Notes: generated by a model from the sequence alone, not told the origin. 64,000 bases of DNA from CAVTWD01 sp963738325 (GCA_963738325.1 CAVTWD010000001.1:1054001-1118000), one strand, 5' to 3'; positions 1-11,358 are shown, counted from the first letter of the stretch. Program-made: numbers and translations.

Positions 1-207
1 ACCGACAACGTCGGCAGCGAAGTCCGGAACTTGGCCTTGAGCCGCCGGCGGGCGCAGGCCGTGCGCCTTTACCTCATCGGCAGGGGCGCGACTGCGGCCC
101 ACCTGACGGCCAAGGGCCTCGGATCGGCCAATCCTGTCGCCGACAACTCGACGGCCCAGGGACGTCGCCAGAACCGCCGCATCGAGTTCACTGTCATGGG
201 GGTGTGA
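1..207 (+). CDS. OmpA-family peptidoglycan-binding protein, C-terminal end (partial)
   Basis: The window opens inside a gene. The last 68 residues are open from base 1 and end in the motif RRQNRRIEFTVMG. The pattern LSRRRAQAVRLYL, then GxGSANPVADNST, then GRRQNRRIE is the C-terminal half of an OmpA/MotB domain, where the conserved Arg contacts diaminopimelate of peptidoglycan. The protein would sit at the cell envelope. The stop codon lies 3 bp before the next start, so the two genes probably form one transcript. The N-terminus and any membrane anchor lie outside the window. Confidence 0.8.
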   Translation, partial: TDNVGSEVRNLALSRRRAQAVRLYLIGRGATAAHLTAKGLGSANPVADNSTAQGRRQNRRIEFTVMGV

Positions 208-210
208 CTC

Positions 211-984
211 ATGCTCTACGTCGCCGGCGAGATCCTCCTCTGGATGATCCTCGCCTTTGCCCTCGGCGTGCTGGTGGGGTGGTTCGTCTGGGGGATCCGC
301 CGACGCGACTCGACGCCCGTCGTCGCCGAGGCAACGACCACCGCGGCAGCCGCGACGACGGAGTCGGTCACGGTGCGACCCGTCGTGATGCCCGTCGAGG
401 AACCGGCCGTGCCCGACCTGCCGGCGACGCCGCCCGCCGGCCAACCGGCCGTTGTCGCCGCGGCCGAAGTGTCGAACGGGCCCGCGGTGGAGACCTCCGA
501 CGGGCCGGTGACAGAGGCCGAACCGGGAGCCGAGCCGGTGTCCGAGCCTCTGTCAGACGAACCGGTCACCGAGGAGGTGGCGGTAGTCGGACCTCCTGAC
601 GAAACGGCCGAAGTTGATGCGGCGGCGTTCGCGGACGAGAGCCCCGCCACGACCCCGTGGGCCGCCCCGAGCGCCGCGCACGGTCCCGACCTCGCCTCCG
701 GCGCGGCGGCCCTCGGCAAGCCGCTGGCGGTCGACGACCTCACCGTGGTGGAGGGGATCGGACCGGGGGTCGAGGGCGTGCTCAAGGAGTCAGGGATCCA
801 CACTTGGGACGAGTTGGCGCACACCGATACGGACCGGCTGCGGCGCATCCTGGACCTGGCCGGCGACCAGTACCGCGTCCACGACCCCGGGACCTGGCCC
901 CACCAGGCCGCACTCGCCACCGAGGGCCGCTGGGACGAGCTGCTGGCCTTGCAGGCGACGTTGACGGGCGGGCACCGGGCCTGA
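211..984 (+). CDS. Membrane-anchored protein with C-terminal helix-hairpin-helix-like domain
   Basis: The protein is 257 residues. Residues 5-27 form one hydrophobic membrane segment (ILLWMILAFALGVLVGWFVW). Residues 35-165 are a long Ala/Pro/Glu/Thr-rich, probably disordered linker. The last 85 residues contain LTVVEGIGPGVEGVLKESGI, the helix-hairpin-helix pattern of DUF4332-like and ribosomal L17/L21-associated domains, followed by W/D-rich helices. It starts 3 bp after the OmpA-type gene, so a joint envelope role is plausible. The exact function is unknown. The domain could bind nucleic acid or simply mediate protein contacts. Confidence 0.75.
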   Translation: MLYVAGEILLWMILAFALGVLVGWFVWGIRRRDSTPVVAEATTTAAAATTESVTVRPVVMPVEEPAVPDLPATPPAGQPAVVAAAEVSNGPAVETSDGPVTEAEPGAEPVSEPLSDEPVTEEVAVVGPPDETAEVDAAAFADESPATTPWAAPSAAHGPDLASGAAALGKPLAVDDLTVVEGIGPGVEGVLKESGIHTWDELAHTDTDRLRRILDLAGDQYRVHDPGTWPHQAALATEGRWDELLALQATLTGGHRA

Positions 985-1007
985 GCGGTCGACCAGAATG
1001 CTCCCCC

Positions 1008-2189
1008 ATGCCCCAGGACCTACCGCTGCGCTTCGGGATCTTCTTGCCGCCCATCCACAAGGTCGGCCTCGATCCCGCCCTCGCCCTTCACCGTGACCTC
1101 GCCCTGATCGAGCATCTCGACCGGCTCGGCTACCACGAGGCGTGGATCGGCGAGCACCACTCCGCCGGGGCCGAGCTGATCGCCTCACCGGAGGTGTTCA
1201 TCGCCGCGGTCGCGGAGCGCACCCGGAACATCAAGCTCGGAACCGGCGTCAACTCCCTCCCCTACCACCATCCGCTGATCCTGGCGGACCGCATCGTCAT
1301 GCTCGATCACCTCACCCGTGGACGGATGATGTTCGGCTGCGGCCCCGGTCAGCTCACGTCGGATGCGGCCATGCTCGGCATCGACCCGCAACTGCAGCGT
1401 CCCCGGATGGAACAGGCCTTCGACGTGATCATGCGCCTCTTCCGCGGAGGGGTCGTCACGGAGAAGACCGACTGGTTCACCTGCGACGAAGCCGTGCTGC
1501 AGATGAAGCCGTACTCGGACTTCGACGTGGCCGTGGCGTCGTCGGTCTCCCCCTCGGGCTCCAGGCTGGCGGGCCGCTACGGGACGGGTCTGCTCTCCAT
1601 CGCCGCCACCGAGCCGATGGCCTTCCAGGTGCTCGATTACAACTTCCAGGTCTGGCAGGAGGAAGCGGCCCTGCACGGCCACCGCGCCCCGCGGGACAAA
1701 TGGCGTCTCATGGGCCCGATGCACGTCGCGGACACCTACGAGCAGGCCAAGGAGAACTGCCGCTACGGGCTCCTCTGGGTCCTGCACTACCTCTCCCACA
1801 TCATCCCACTGGGCGACCCGAGCGCTGCCATGCCGACCGAGTTCGACGCGCTCGTCGACTTCCTGAACGACAGCGGCCGTGGCGTCATCGGCACGCCCGA
1901 CATGGCCGTGGCGCAGCTCGAGCGGCTCATCGACAAGACCGGGGGCTTCGGGTGCTACCTGTTCCTCGGGGCCGACCTCGCCCCCTGGGCGGCCACCCTG
2001 CGCCACTACGAGTTGGTGGCCGAGGAGGTCATGCCCCGCTTCCGCGGTCAGCTCGCTCCGGTGCAGGCGAGCTACGACAAGGTCATCGGGGCCGGCACCC
2101 GGTGGGTCGACGCCACCCTGAATGCGCAGCTCACGGCCATCGCCAACTACGAGGAGGAACGAGCCGAGCGGGGGACGGCCTCGGGCTGA
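1008..2189 (+). CDS. LLM-class (luciferase-like) flavin-dependent oxidoreductase
   Basis: The ATG at 1008 gives 393 residues. Upstream in-frame sequence belongs to the previous gene's region. The N-terminus LRFGIFLPPIHKVG, the segment YHEAWIGEHHS near residue 45, LGTGVNSLPYHHPL near 80 and the GRMMFGCGPG segment near 110 are typical of bacterial-luciferase-like TIM barrels that use FMN or F420. The length fits the alkanal monooxygenase alpha-like subgroup. The substrate cannot be read from sequence. The next gene is gcvP behind a riboswitch, so this gene probably ends its own transcript. Confidence 0.85.
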   Translation: MPQDLPLRFGIFLPPIHKVGLDPALALHRDLALIEHLDRLGYHEAWIGEHHSAGAELIASPEVFIAAVAERTRNIKLGTGVNSLPYHHPLILADRIVMLDHLTRGRMMFGCGPGQLTSDAAMLGIDPQLQRPRMEQAFDVIMRLFRGGVVTEKTDWFTCDEAVLQMKPYSDFDVAVASSVSPSGSRLAGRYGTGLLSIAATEPMAFQVLDYNFQVWQEEAALHGHRAPRDKWRLMGPMHVADTYEQAKENCRYGLLWVLHYLSHIIPLGDPSAAMPTEFDALVDFLNDSGRGVIGTPDMAVAQLERLIDKTGGFGCYLFLGADLAPWAATLRHYELVAEEVMPRFRGQLAPVQASYDKVIGAGTRWVDATLNAQLTAIANYEEERAERGTASG

Positions 2190-2267
2190 GGGTTCGGAGG
2201 CCGTCGCCGGGACACGAGACCCATACCTCCAAGGCTCCACGACCGCTAGCCTGAACCCGCCGTCGAC

Positions 2268-2455
2268 CCCTGGCGGGAGAGCTCCTCGGGCACCGACGCC
2301 CGAGGGCGCCGAAGGAGCAACCTCCCCGGAACCTCTCAGGCCAAAGGACCGTTGGGGTGAGGCAACGCTGGAGAGTAGGTGGGTCCGCCCACCTCACCGA
2401 CGGGGGAAACCGGCTGCGGCCGGTGACGCTCTCAGGTCCAAGGACAGCGGGGGAA
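2268..2455 (+). promoter_or_regulatory. Tandem glycine riboswitch upstream of gcvP
   Basis: Two consecutive aptamers of the gcvT-motif class are visible. Aptamer 1 (about 2271-2352) has GGGAGAG, then GCGCCGAAGGAGCAA, then CCTCTCAGGCCAAAGGACCG. Aptamer 2 (about 2368-2453) has CTGGAGAG, CACCGACGGGGGAAACC and GCTCTCAGGTCCAAGGACAG. They are joined by a short linker. The leader ends about 40 bp before the gcvP start, and this riboswitch class normally turns on glycine-cleavage genes when glycine is high. gcvT lies on the other strand and is not under this element. Confidence 0.93.
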
Positions 2456-2492
2456 CGCACAACCGAGCGCGCCGTCGTCGGAGGTTCTCCTC

Positions 2493-5369
<2,877 letters not shown>

Positions 5370-5410
5370 GGACTACGCCTGAGGCCCGCCCCCCGGCGCG
5401 TCGCCGAGCG

Positions 5411-6469
5411 TCAGGAACGAGATACGAACGGGGTCTTGACCACCCGGCCCGTGAGCGAGGTCCCCCGCACATCCAACTCGACGGTGGTGCCCTCGCCGAC
5501 GTCGGGCGGCAAGAAGGCCAGAGCGATGCCGTGGCCGAGCACGGGCGAGAAGTTGCCGCTCGTGACTTCACCGATGATCTGAGCGTCGAGCGAGACCGAG
5601 GCCCCCTCGCGCGGCGGGCGGCGGCCCTCCGTGGCGATGCCCCGCAGCAGCCTGTGCGGCCCGGCCGCTCGTTCGGCTTCGAGCGCGGCGCGTCCGCGGA
5701 AGGAGGGCTTCGCCCGCGCCACCACCCAACCCAAGCCGGCCTGGAGCGGGGTGATGCCGGGGCCCAGCTCGTGGCCATGCAGCGGCAGCGCGGCTTCGAG
5801 ACGGAGGGTGTCGCGGGCGCCGAGGCCGGCCGGCGAGATCCCGGCTGCGAGCACGGCGTCCCAGACGTGGGGGGCGGCGTCGGCTGGCACCGCGATCTCG
5901 ACCCCGTCCTCGCCCGTGTAGCCCGTGCCGGCGACGACACACGGCGTGCCGTGCCAGTCGACCCGCGCCACCCGGAAGCGGCCCACCGCCGCCGCTTCCG
6001 GCGCCACCGCGGCGAGGAGGGCACGGGCCTCGGGACCCTGCACCGCCAGCACGGCTCGCTCCGCGGTGACGTCGGTGCCGCCCACCGCGGCGAGCACCCG
6101 GGCCGTGTTCGAGGCGTTCGGCATGACGTCGAAGCGGTCGGCGTCGACCCACCAGACGATCAGGTCGTCGAGCACCGAGCCGTCGTCGCCGCACAGGTGC
6201 GTGTACTGGGCCCGACCCGCGCCGATCTTCTCGAGGTCGTTCGTCAGGGCGGCTTGCAGGTCCGCGTGGGCACGGTCCCCCTCGACGCGGACCGTCCCGA
6301 GATGGCTGACGTCAAAGACGACCGCCCGTTGCCGGCAGGCCAAGTGCTCGGCCACCGTGCCGTCGCGGTAGCTGAGGGGCATCGACCATCCGCCGAAGGG
6401 CACCATGCGGGCGCCGAGGGCGCGATGGGCGGCGTCGAGAGGGCTGGTCCGCAGGGCGGTCTCGTTCAC
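5411..6469 (-). CDS. gcvT: Aminomethyltransferase, T-protein of glycine cleavage
   Basis: The protein is 352 residues, near the usual length. It transfers the methylene group from aminomethyl-GcvH to tetrahydrofolate and releases ammonia. The N-terminal LDAAHRALGARMVPFGGWSMP, DVSHLG near residue 50, the GxGYTGEDGVEI segment near 180 and LGARDTLRLEAALPLHGHE near 215 are diagnostic GcvT motifs. It converges on gcvP across 41 bp. The MerR gene begins upstream and ends 6 bp before the gcvT start, so the two are likely co-transcribed. Confidence 0.95.
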   Translation of the reverse strand: MNETALRTSPLDAAHRALGARMVPFGGWSMPLSYRDGTVAEHLACRQRAVVFDVSHLGTVRVEGDRAHADLQAALTNDLEKIGAGRAQYTHLCGDDGSVLDDLIVWWVDADRFDVMPNASNTARVLAAVGGTDVTAERAVLAVQGPEARALLAAVAPEAAAVGRFRVARVDWHGTPCVVAGTGYTGEDGVEIAVPADAAPHVWDAVLAAGISPAGLGARDTLRLEAALPLHGHELGPGITPLQAGLGWVVARAKPSFRGRAALEAERAAGPHRLLRGIATEGRRPPREGASVSLDAQIIGEVTSGNFSPVLGHGIALAFLPPDVGEGTTVELDVRGTSLTGRVVKTPFVSRS

Positions 6470-6475
6470 GGGGGG

Positions 6476-6967
6476 TCAGGAACCCGTGACCGCGGCCGGG
6501 TCGGGCCTCGCGCCGGGCAGCGCCACGATCTGCTGGTCGATCTCCTGCTTGACCGTGGCGACCGGCAGGAGCTGCAAGACCCCCTGACCCTTGCGGACGA
6601 CGTCGATCCACTCGTCGCCCTCGCACAGCAGCACCGAGCTGCCGTTGATCACGATGTGGGCCGACGCGATGTCGGCATTGACCTGCTCGCGCAGGTAGCT
6701 GAACACGTCGCGCACCGACTCGAGACGGACACCCGCGTCGAGGAGCTTCTTGATCACTTTGAGCTCGAGGAGGTCCCGGTAGGAGTACTGGCGCCGGCTG
6801 CCGCTGCCATTGGCATCGGCCAGCGAGGGACGGACGAGGTCGGTGCGGGCCCAGTAGTCGAGCTGGCGGTAGGTGATCCCTACGATCTGGGCGGCTCGGG
6901 TGCCGCTGAAACCGGCGCGGTCGTGCTCGTCCACCCCGGCCTCCTCCGTCCTACCCCTCGGCCCCAC
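6476..6967 (-). CDS. MerR-family transcriptional regulator (Rv1830-like)
   Basis: The longest reading is 163 residues. A GTG at about 6934 (VDEHDRAGFSG) is an alternative start. Residues 18-85 form a MerR winged helix: TRAAQIVGITYRQLDYWART, the SRRQYSYRDLLELKVIKKLL wing, and GVRLESVRDVFSYL. The C-terminus is short and has no effector-type cysteines. In M. tuberculosis the equivalent regulator lies beside the DUF151 gene; here the two are separated by about 3.8 kb of inserted sequence. It lies 6 bp upstream of gcvT. Confidence 0.85.
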   Translation of the reverse strand: MGPRGRTEEAGVDEHDRAGFSGTRAAQIVGITYRQLDYWARTDLVRPSLADANGSGSRRQYSYRDLLELKVIKKLLDAGVRLESVRDVFSYLREQVNADIASAHIVINGSSVLLCEGDEWIDVVRKGQGVLQLLPVATVKQEIDQQIVALPGARPDPAAVTGS

Positions 6968-7475
6968 CGCCTGTGCGGCGGTGACAGTGACGTAGTTACG
7001 CCCCTGTGAGGACCACGAGCGTACGGAACCGGGGCCGCCCGGTCAACGTCCAGCTCCATCCCGCGCCGCCCCGCTCCCGCGCCGCTCGCTCGTTCTCCCG
7101 TTCATGCGTGTCACATCGCGCGCATCCGCTCGCGCGTATCCGCCGCGGATTGACCCCCACGAACGGCCTGAGCGTCCCGGCGCTCGGCTGGGCCAGCACC
7201 GAAGCGTCGGCCGCCTCACGCGGGGGGCTGAGTGTCTGCCTCGGCGGCCGGTCCGCCAGCCTCGCGAGGCGTGGGCCGGCCTGGGCGCTTCACGCATGGC
7301 CCGCGTTCAAGGCATCGAGCACATCGGTGGACTCTTGCTCCTCCGCCTCGTTGCTGGCATCGCTCATGGGACCGCAGCACCCAGGCACCGCGTCGCTCAC
7401 TCAGGCGGTTCCAGCCCAGCCGCGGCGGTGAGAAGTCGCGGCGCTGGGCGACGCCGTCGACGGGGCGCCCCCCTC
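6968..7475. other. Intergenic stretch, no convincing gene
   Basis: The first part is probably the promoter region of the MerR-gcvT unit. A 25-codon minus-strand frame at 7290-7367 (starting MSDASNEAEEQE) is acidic and free of rare codons but has no clear ribosome site, so it is noted and not called. Other open frames here are GC-rich shadows. Confidence 0.5.
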
Positions 7476-8466
7476 TCATGGCGCGCGGGCGGCCAGATCC
7501 GCGTCGAGTGTGGCGCTCACGGCCGGTGCCAGCCAGGCGGCGTAGGCCGTGGTGAGGTGGTTCTCGTCCCGGTAGACGAGGAGGTTGCCCACGATGACGT
7601 CGCATGTGGTCTGGTCACAGAACCACGGGCGGGCGTCGAGGTACCGGCCGCCGCCGGCCTCGACGGTCTTCCGCTCGGCGTCGAGGCCCGCCGCGTCGAT
7701 CGTCTCGGTCGGCCTCTGGTTGCACTGCCCAACCGATCGCAAGTGCGCGGAGAGGCAGTCGGGGACGTCGCCGGGCGGATGCGGGAGGGGGCCGACGACG
7801 ACGACGCGGGCGCCCCTGGCGCCGATCGTCCTCACCATGTCGGCGAGGCCGCTGAGCCACTCGGGGCCGTACGACGTGAGGTGGTAGGCGTCGCCGTAGG
7901 CACGGTTCATCGCGAGGGCGACGAGGGAGGGCCGTTCCTGCTTGATGCGGGCCAGGGCGGCATGGCGCCAGGTCGCGCACTCCCGGTACCTGCGGCCGAA
8001 GTTCGGTGCCCAGACCGAGGTGTTGAGTGGTGGGCAAGTGGCTTTGGCGAGCACGACCAGACGCCACTGATGGCTGGTCGCCAACTGCTCGAACGCGGGA
8101 AACCAGGCGACAGCGTGGGAGTCGCCGAACAGGACGACCGCCTGCGTCGCCGACCTGACCCCGTAGGTGCAGTGATGGAGGGCGGTATCCGAGAACCCGT
8201 CGAAGCAGCCGTCCACGAACGGTCGGGCGCGGTCGGAGTGGGCTTTGTCGAGCGCGGGGACGAGGTTGGCGGGCAGGGCGCTCAGTGCCGCCGACTGGTG
8301 CACCATCGCCGCAATCTCGGTGTTCATCTCCGTCGACGCCGACGTAGCCGCTGCTCGCTCCGGCCACGCCTGCGTGATAAGCGACGACGGCGACGACGGC
8401 GACCGCCCTCAGCCCCTCGACGTCCTCGCGAAAGCCGCGCCGTGCTGGGCTCCGTCCGGAGGTCAT
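7476..8466 (-). pseudogene. Acyltransferase-3/SGNH protein with its membrane domain deleted
   Basis: An ATG at 8466 opens FREDVEGLRAVAVVAVVAYHAG and then GYVGVD, the N-terminus of OafA-type acyltransferase-3 proteins. These normally continue through about 10 membrane helices (about 300 residues) before a periplasmic SGNH domain. Here the sequence jumps at about 8335, with a frame change, straight into the SGNH part. That part (7476-8327) has LFGDSHAVAWFP (block I Asp-Ser-His) and RDENHLTTAYAAWL (catalytic Asp/His block). So the membrane catalytic domain is missing. The SGNH part is still open and could be expressed alone, but it lacks a signal peptide. Confidence 0.75.
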
Positions 8467-8592
8467 GCGACTGGGCGGTCGGGACTGCGGCAGCCACGAC
8501 GTGTTCGAAACGCTAACCACGCCCGCGGACCGGAACGGGGACCCCCTGGTGCACGACGCGACCGTCGGCCCTGAGGCGCCGGCTGCCAAGCA

Positions 8593-8642
8593 CTGGTCAG
8601 GAGCGGTTGAAGTCCTCGGGGTCGACGTTCTGGATGAAGTCG
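8593..8642. repeat. Duplicate of the DUF151 gene 3' end, candidate attachment site (left)
   Basis: Fifty bases match 10779-10828 at 46 of 50 positions, in the same orientation. Read on the minus strand they encode DFIQNVDPEDFNRS and a stop, the same tail as the intact DUF151 gene (DFIQNVNPEDFDRS). Nothing upstream of these codons resembles the rest of DUF151. This is the pattern left when an element integrates into the 3' end of a gene. Confidence 0.75.
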
Positions 8643-8874
8643 GCTGCCAAGGGGACCGTCGACCGTGATGCGAAACCTGCCCCAAATGAGGCGCCCGAAC
8701 CCGAAACCGTTGGAACCGGAACCCGAACCCACACCGCAAGAACAAGCAGCCAACGAAACCCGCACCCGACGGGACGCTCACCATGAGCTGGCAACCAGCG
8801 GTACCGGACGCGCCCCGGGTGCCAGAATGACCGACGACCGAGCGCCGAGTGAACCAAGAGGAGGACATGGCATC

Positions 8875-9279
8875 GTGACCATCATCGTCGGGCTCGTCGA
8901 CTCACCCGAAGGACGCGCCGCCCTCGACCGCGGCGTCGACGAGGCGCGATTGCGGGGCGGGCCGCTCGTCGTCGTGCATTCGGCCCGCGGCGGCCGCGAG
9001 GACGAGGCGGAGGTCATCGCGTGGCAAGAGCGGTTGGAGGAGACTGATCGGCGACTGACAGAAGACGGCATTCCCCACCGCATCCATGGTTACGTCCGAG
9101 GAAACAGCCCCGCCGACGACATTCTGCAGGCGGCGACCGATGAAGGTGCGGATCTGATCGTCATCGGTCTTCGTCCTCGCAGCCCAGTCGGCAAGCTGAT
9201 GTTCGGCAGCACCGCGCAGGAAATCCTGCTCGGAGCCGATTGCGCCGTCCTCGCCGTCAAAGCCTCGGGCGACGAGTAG
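8875..9279 (+). CDS. Universal stress protein (UspA fold)
   Basis: A GTG at 8875 sits 9 bp after the strong site AAGAGGAGG and gives 134 residues, the length of a single Usp domain. VTIIVGLVDSPEGRAALDRG at the start and ADLIVIGLRPRSPVGKLMFGSTAQEILLGADCAVLAVK at the end follow the Usp pattern. The ATP-site motif G-2x-G-9x-G(S/T) appears as GLRPRSPVGKLMFGST, with a slightly altered spacing. It lies within the inferred element relic. The longer in-frame upstream reading has no family match and is not used. Confidence 0.85.
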   Translation: MTIIVGLVDSPEGRAALDRGVDEARLRGGPLVVVHSARGGREDEAEVIAWQERLEETDRRLTEDGIPHRIHGYVRGNSPADDILQAATDEGADLIVIGLRPRSPVGKLMFGSTAQEILLGADCAVLAVKASGDE

Positions 9280-9282
9280 CGC

Positions 9283-9617
9283 GTACGGGGCTCTGCTCGG
9301 GGCGGGGCTCTGCCGCCGTCGGGCCACACCAGCCCGACTCTCAACAGCTTGTCGGGCACGCCTCGCCCCTGCGGGTGCATCCCGAAGCGATCGACGCACG
9401 GGCCGTCGTCGGTGACGACGCACTCTGGTGCAGCACCGCGGTGGTGGTGAGCTCGAAGCCTTCGGGTGGGCGGCGATCCGCTTCACGACGACTGCGGCCC
9501 GGTCCGAGCGGGCCGCGACCAGCTCGACGGGCACCACACCGGCGACCGAGGGTGGCGGCCGCGGCTCGTCGTGGCTGTGGCCAGTCTCATCGAGGGCGGG
9601 TACGGGGAAGAAGGACA
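9283..9617 (-). pseudogene. Decayed conserved actinobacterial hypothetical gene
   Basis: From an ATG at 9617 the frame reads MSFFPVPALDETG, then GVVPVELVAARSDRAAVVV, then KRIAAHP. A one-base change restores GFELTTTAVL. A further change gives DRFGMHPQGRG and LLRVGLVWPDGG. This order (Pro-rich N-terminus, VVPVELxxARTDRAAV, GFEF, FGVxFADG) matches a family of hypothetical proteins I recognise from actinobacteria. The conserved C-terminal part is absent and the reading runs into the 3' end of the stress gene. Function is unknown. Confidence 0.45.
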
Positions 9618-10024
9618 TTGGCCCAGGATGAGCCTCACCGGGCGACGCCACCGAAGCCCGTCTCCTGGGTGCATGCGGCGCGCTGCCACACCGGCCGCCG
9701 CAGCAGCTCCCCGAGCGCCGGCAGACCTGTACCTGTGGTCCCGGGGCCGGGGATGCCGAGCACTGAGCAGCCCTCGCGGCGAGCGCCGACGCGAGCACCA
9801 GGCGCCACGTTTCGACACTGCTGTCGGTCCGTGCGGACTATCGAGCCCGTTCAGCTGCGGCCGATCAGTGGGATGTGACAGCAGTGGCAGCCGTCCATGA
9901 AATCCGCGGCACTGACTGAGCGTTGACGGTGCGGACGCCTCGGCGGCCGTGGCGTGAGCGATCAGAAATATGGCACCCCGCGAGCACTTCGCACGTTGAG
10001 GTGCTCAGACAGGATGGCAAGACA
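9618..10024. other. Gene-poor stretch inside the element relic
   Basis: No reading frame here has a recognisable domain or a good ribosome site. It lies between the decayed gene on the minus strand and the small zinc-finger-like gene on the plus strand. Confidence 0.4.
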
Positions 10025-10156
10025 ATGAACGGTCACTACGAGTGCTACGCGTGCGGGCGGCGCTGGCCCACGCACGCTTCGGAGGCCACTCTCACCGAGC
10101 ACGAGCGGCGCTACCACGAGGCCCTCCGCTTCGTGTTCTACCGCTTCGAGCATTGA
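10025..10156 (+). CDS. Small zinc-finger-like protein
   Basis: The ATG at 10025 gives 43 residues. It contains CYACGRRWPTHA, then EHERRYHE, that is C-x2-C followed about 20 residues later by H-x4-H, compatible with a single zinc-binding finger. It lies within the element relic, where small DNA-binding proteins are common. A longer in-frame start at 9923 adds a basic region without family resemblance. No function is assigned. Confidence 0.4.
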   Translation: MNGHYECYACGRRWPTHASEATLTEHERRYHEALRFVFYRFEH

Positions 10157-10429
10157 CCCAACTGCGCGGATAGATGGCGGCCAGTCGACCTGGCGGGAAA
10201 CAGCGGTCCCCCCTCGAGCCGGGGCCACGATGGCGACTGCGTCGACGATGGCGTCGCGCTTGGCGCCGGCTTCGCCCACCCTGGATGGAGGCGATGGACG
10301 TTGGCCGGGGAGAAAGTGGCCTCGCCCCGGTTCCAGTTCCTGTTCGCCGCCCCTCCACCCACCTGCGGCTAGCTAGGCTAGTGCTAGTCCGCGCTCGTAG
10401 CCGCCGACGCCGACACAACCGCTACCCGC

Positions 10430-10737
10430 GGTCGCCGACGGCGAGCACGGACTCGTGCTCACCATCAACGGCAGCGGCTGGGCCGACACGGTGTTCGGCT
10501 CGGCGTAGACCAAGCTCGCCAGGCGCGTCGGGGTGCGTTACTCGTACCACGACCTTCGCCGTCACTTCTGCAGCACGCTGCTCGCTGCCGGGATCAACCC
10601 AAAGGCGGTGGCGGGCCGGCCACTCGTCGCCGGTCGTGACCCTCCAGACCTACGCCCACGTCGTGCCTGACGACGACCGCATCCGTCTCGCGTCGAGTCG
10701 GAGGATCGCGCCGCTCCGGCTACTGAGGACCAGCTGA
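10430..10737 (+). pseudogene. Tyrosine recombinase (integrase), C-terminal remnant
   Basis: The sequence reads HGLVLTINGSGWADTVFG, an in-frame TAG at 10506, then RYSYHDLRRHFCSTLLAAGIN with the HxLR catalytic block. A frame change near 10615 leads to GHSSPVVTLQTYAHVVPDDDRIR with the second His and the catalytic Tyr. The N-terminal domain and the first catalytic Arg region are missing. It lies directly beside the duplicated DUF151 3' end, as expected for the integrase of an element using that site. It cannot encode an active enzyme. Confidence 0.8.
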
Positions 10738-10778
10738 GGACTAGGAGGCGGTCCGGCTAGCCTCGGCGCAGCAAAGTC

Positions 10779-10828
10779 CTGGTCAGGACCGGTCGAAATC
10801 CTCGGGGTTGACGTTCTGGATGAAGTCG
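10779..10828. repeat. DUF151 gene 3' end, candidate attachment site (right)
   Basis: This is the partner of 8593-8642 (46 of 50 bases identical). It comprises the last 14 codons and stop of the intact DUF151 gene and about 4 bp beyond. The four differences change two residues (Asn/Asp) and are otherwise silent, so the two copies have drifted while both still read as a protein end. Confidence 0.75.
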
Positions 10829-11283
10829 CGGAACTCCTCGAGGATCTCTTCCTGCTCCTCTTCGTCGCCCTCGGGCTCCTCGGCCTGCTCCTGACCGGCC
10901 TCGTCGAGGACGACCTCGGCGGCGAAGATCGGGCTGCCGGTGCGCACGGCGAGGGCGATGGCGTCCGACGGCCGGCTGGACACGACCGTCGCCTTCCCGG
11001 CCTGGTCGAGGTGCAGCTCGGCGAAGAAGGTGTGCTCGCGGAGCTCGGTGACGACGATGCGAACGAGGCTGACCCCGAGCTCTTCGAGGACGTTCTTCAG
11101 CAGGTCGTGCGTGAGAGGTCGGGCCGTCTCCACCCCCTCGAGCGCGTAGGCGATGGCCGCAGCCTCCGGACCACCGATGTAGATGGGCAGGACGCGGTGC
11201 CGGCCGGTCTGCTCCTTCAGCAACACGATGGGCGTGTTCGCCGGAAGCTCCAGCCGGACGCCGAGGAGCTCCATCTCGACCAT
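10783..11283 (-). CDS. Bifunctional nuclease family protein (DUF151, Rv1829-like)
   Basis: The ATG at 11283 gives 166 residues beginning MVEMELLGVRLELP. A longer in-frame start at 11325 is less like homologues. VLPIYIGGPEAAAIAYALEG, RPLTHDLLKNVLEELG and VSSRPSDAIALAVRTGSPIF are the DUF151/BFN core. An acidic Glu-rich linker (residues 138-152) precedes the tail. In mycobacteria the family member lies between the FtsR-like and MerR genes, as here apart from insertions. The biochemical role is not settled; nuclease activity is reported for plant relatives. Confidence 0.88.
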   Translation of the reverse strand: MVEMELLGVRLELPANTPIVLLKEQTGRHRVLPIYIGGPEAAAIAYALEGVETARPLTHDLLKNVLEELGVSLVRIVVTELREHTFFAELHLDQAGKATVVSSRPSDAIALAVRTGSPIFAAEVVLDEAGQEQAEEPEGDEEEQEEILEEFRDFIQNVNPEDFDRS

Positions 11284-11358
11284 GGCCACACCGTACCGCC
11301 CGAGAGGCCGGACGTAGCACCGCAACCGGCCGCTTGCGACGACTCCGCCCTTCGCCGA

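Larger units (their letters stand above)
8593..10828. mobile_element. Relic of a small integrative element at the DUF151 3' end
   Basis: The segment is bounded by 50-bp direct repeats of the DUF151 3' end. It contains a tyrosine-recombinase remnant immediately next to the right repeat, a universal stress gene, a small zinc-finger-like gene and a decayed hypothetical gene. It also separates MerR from DUF151 in an otherwise conserved cluster. The integrase is broken, so the element should be immobile. The element reading is inferred from the repeats plus the integrase remnant. Confidence 0.6.

Noticed and set aside
7290..7367. A 25-codon acidic peptide (starting MSDASNEAEEQE)
   Set aside because: The composition is plausible, but there is no good ribosome site and no known family, so it is not called as a gene.
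9618..10024. Several open frames of 60-110 codons
   Set aside because: All are GC-rich shadow frames with no conserved motif and no ribosome site.
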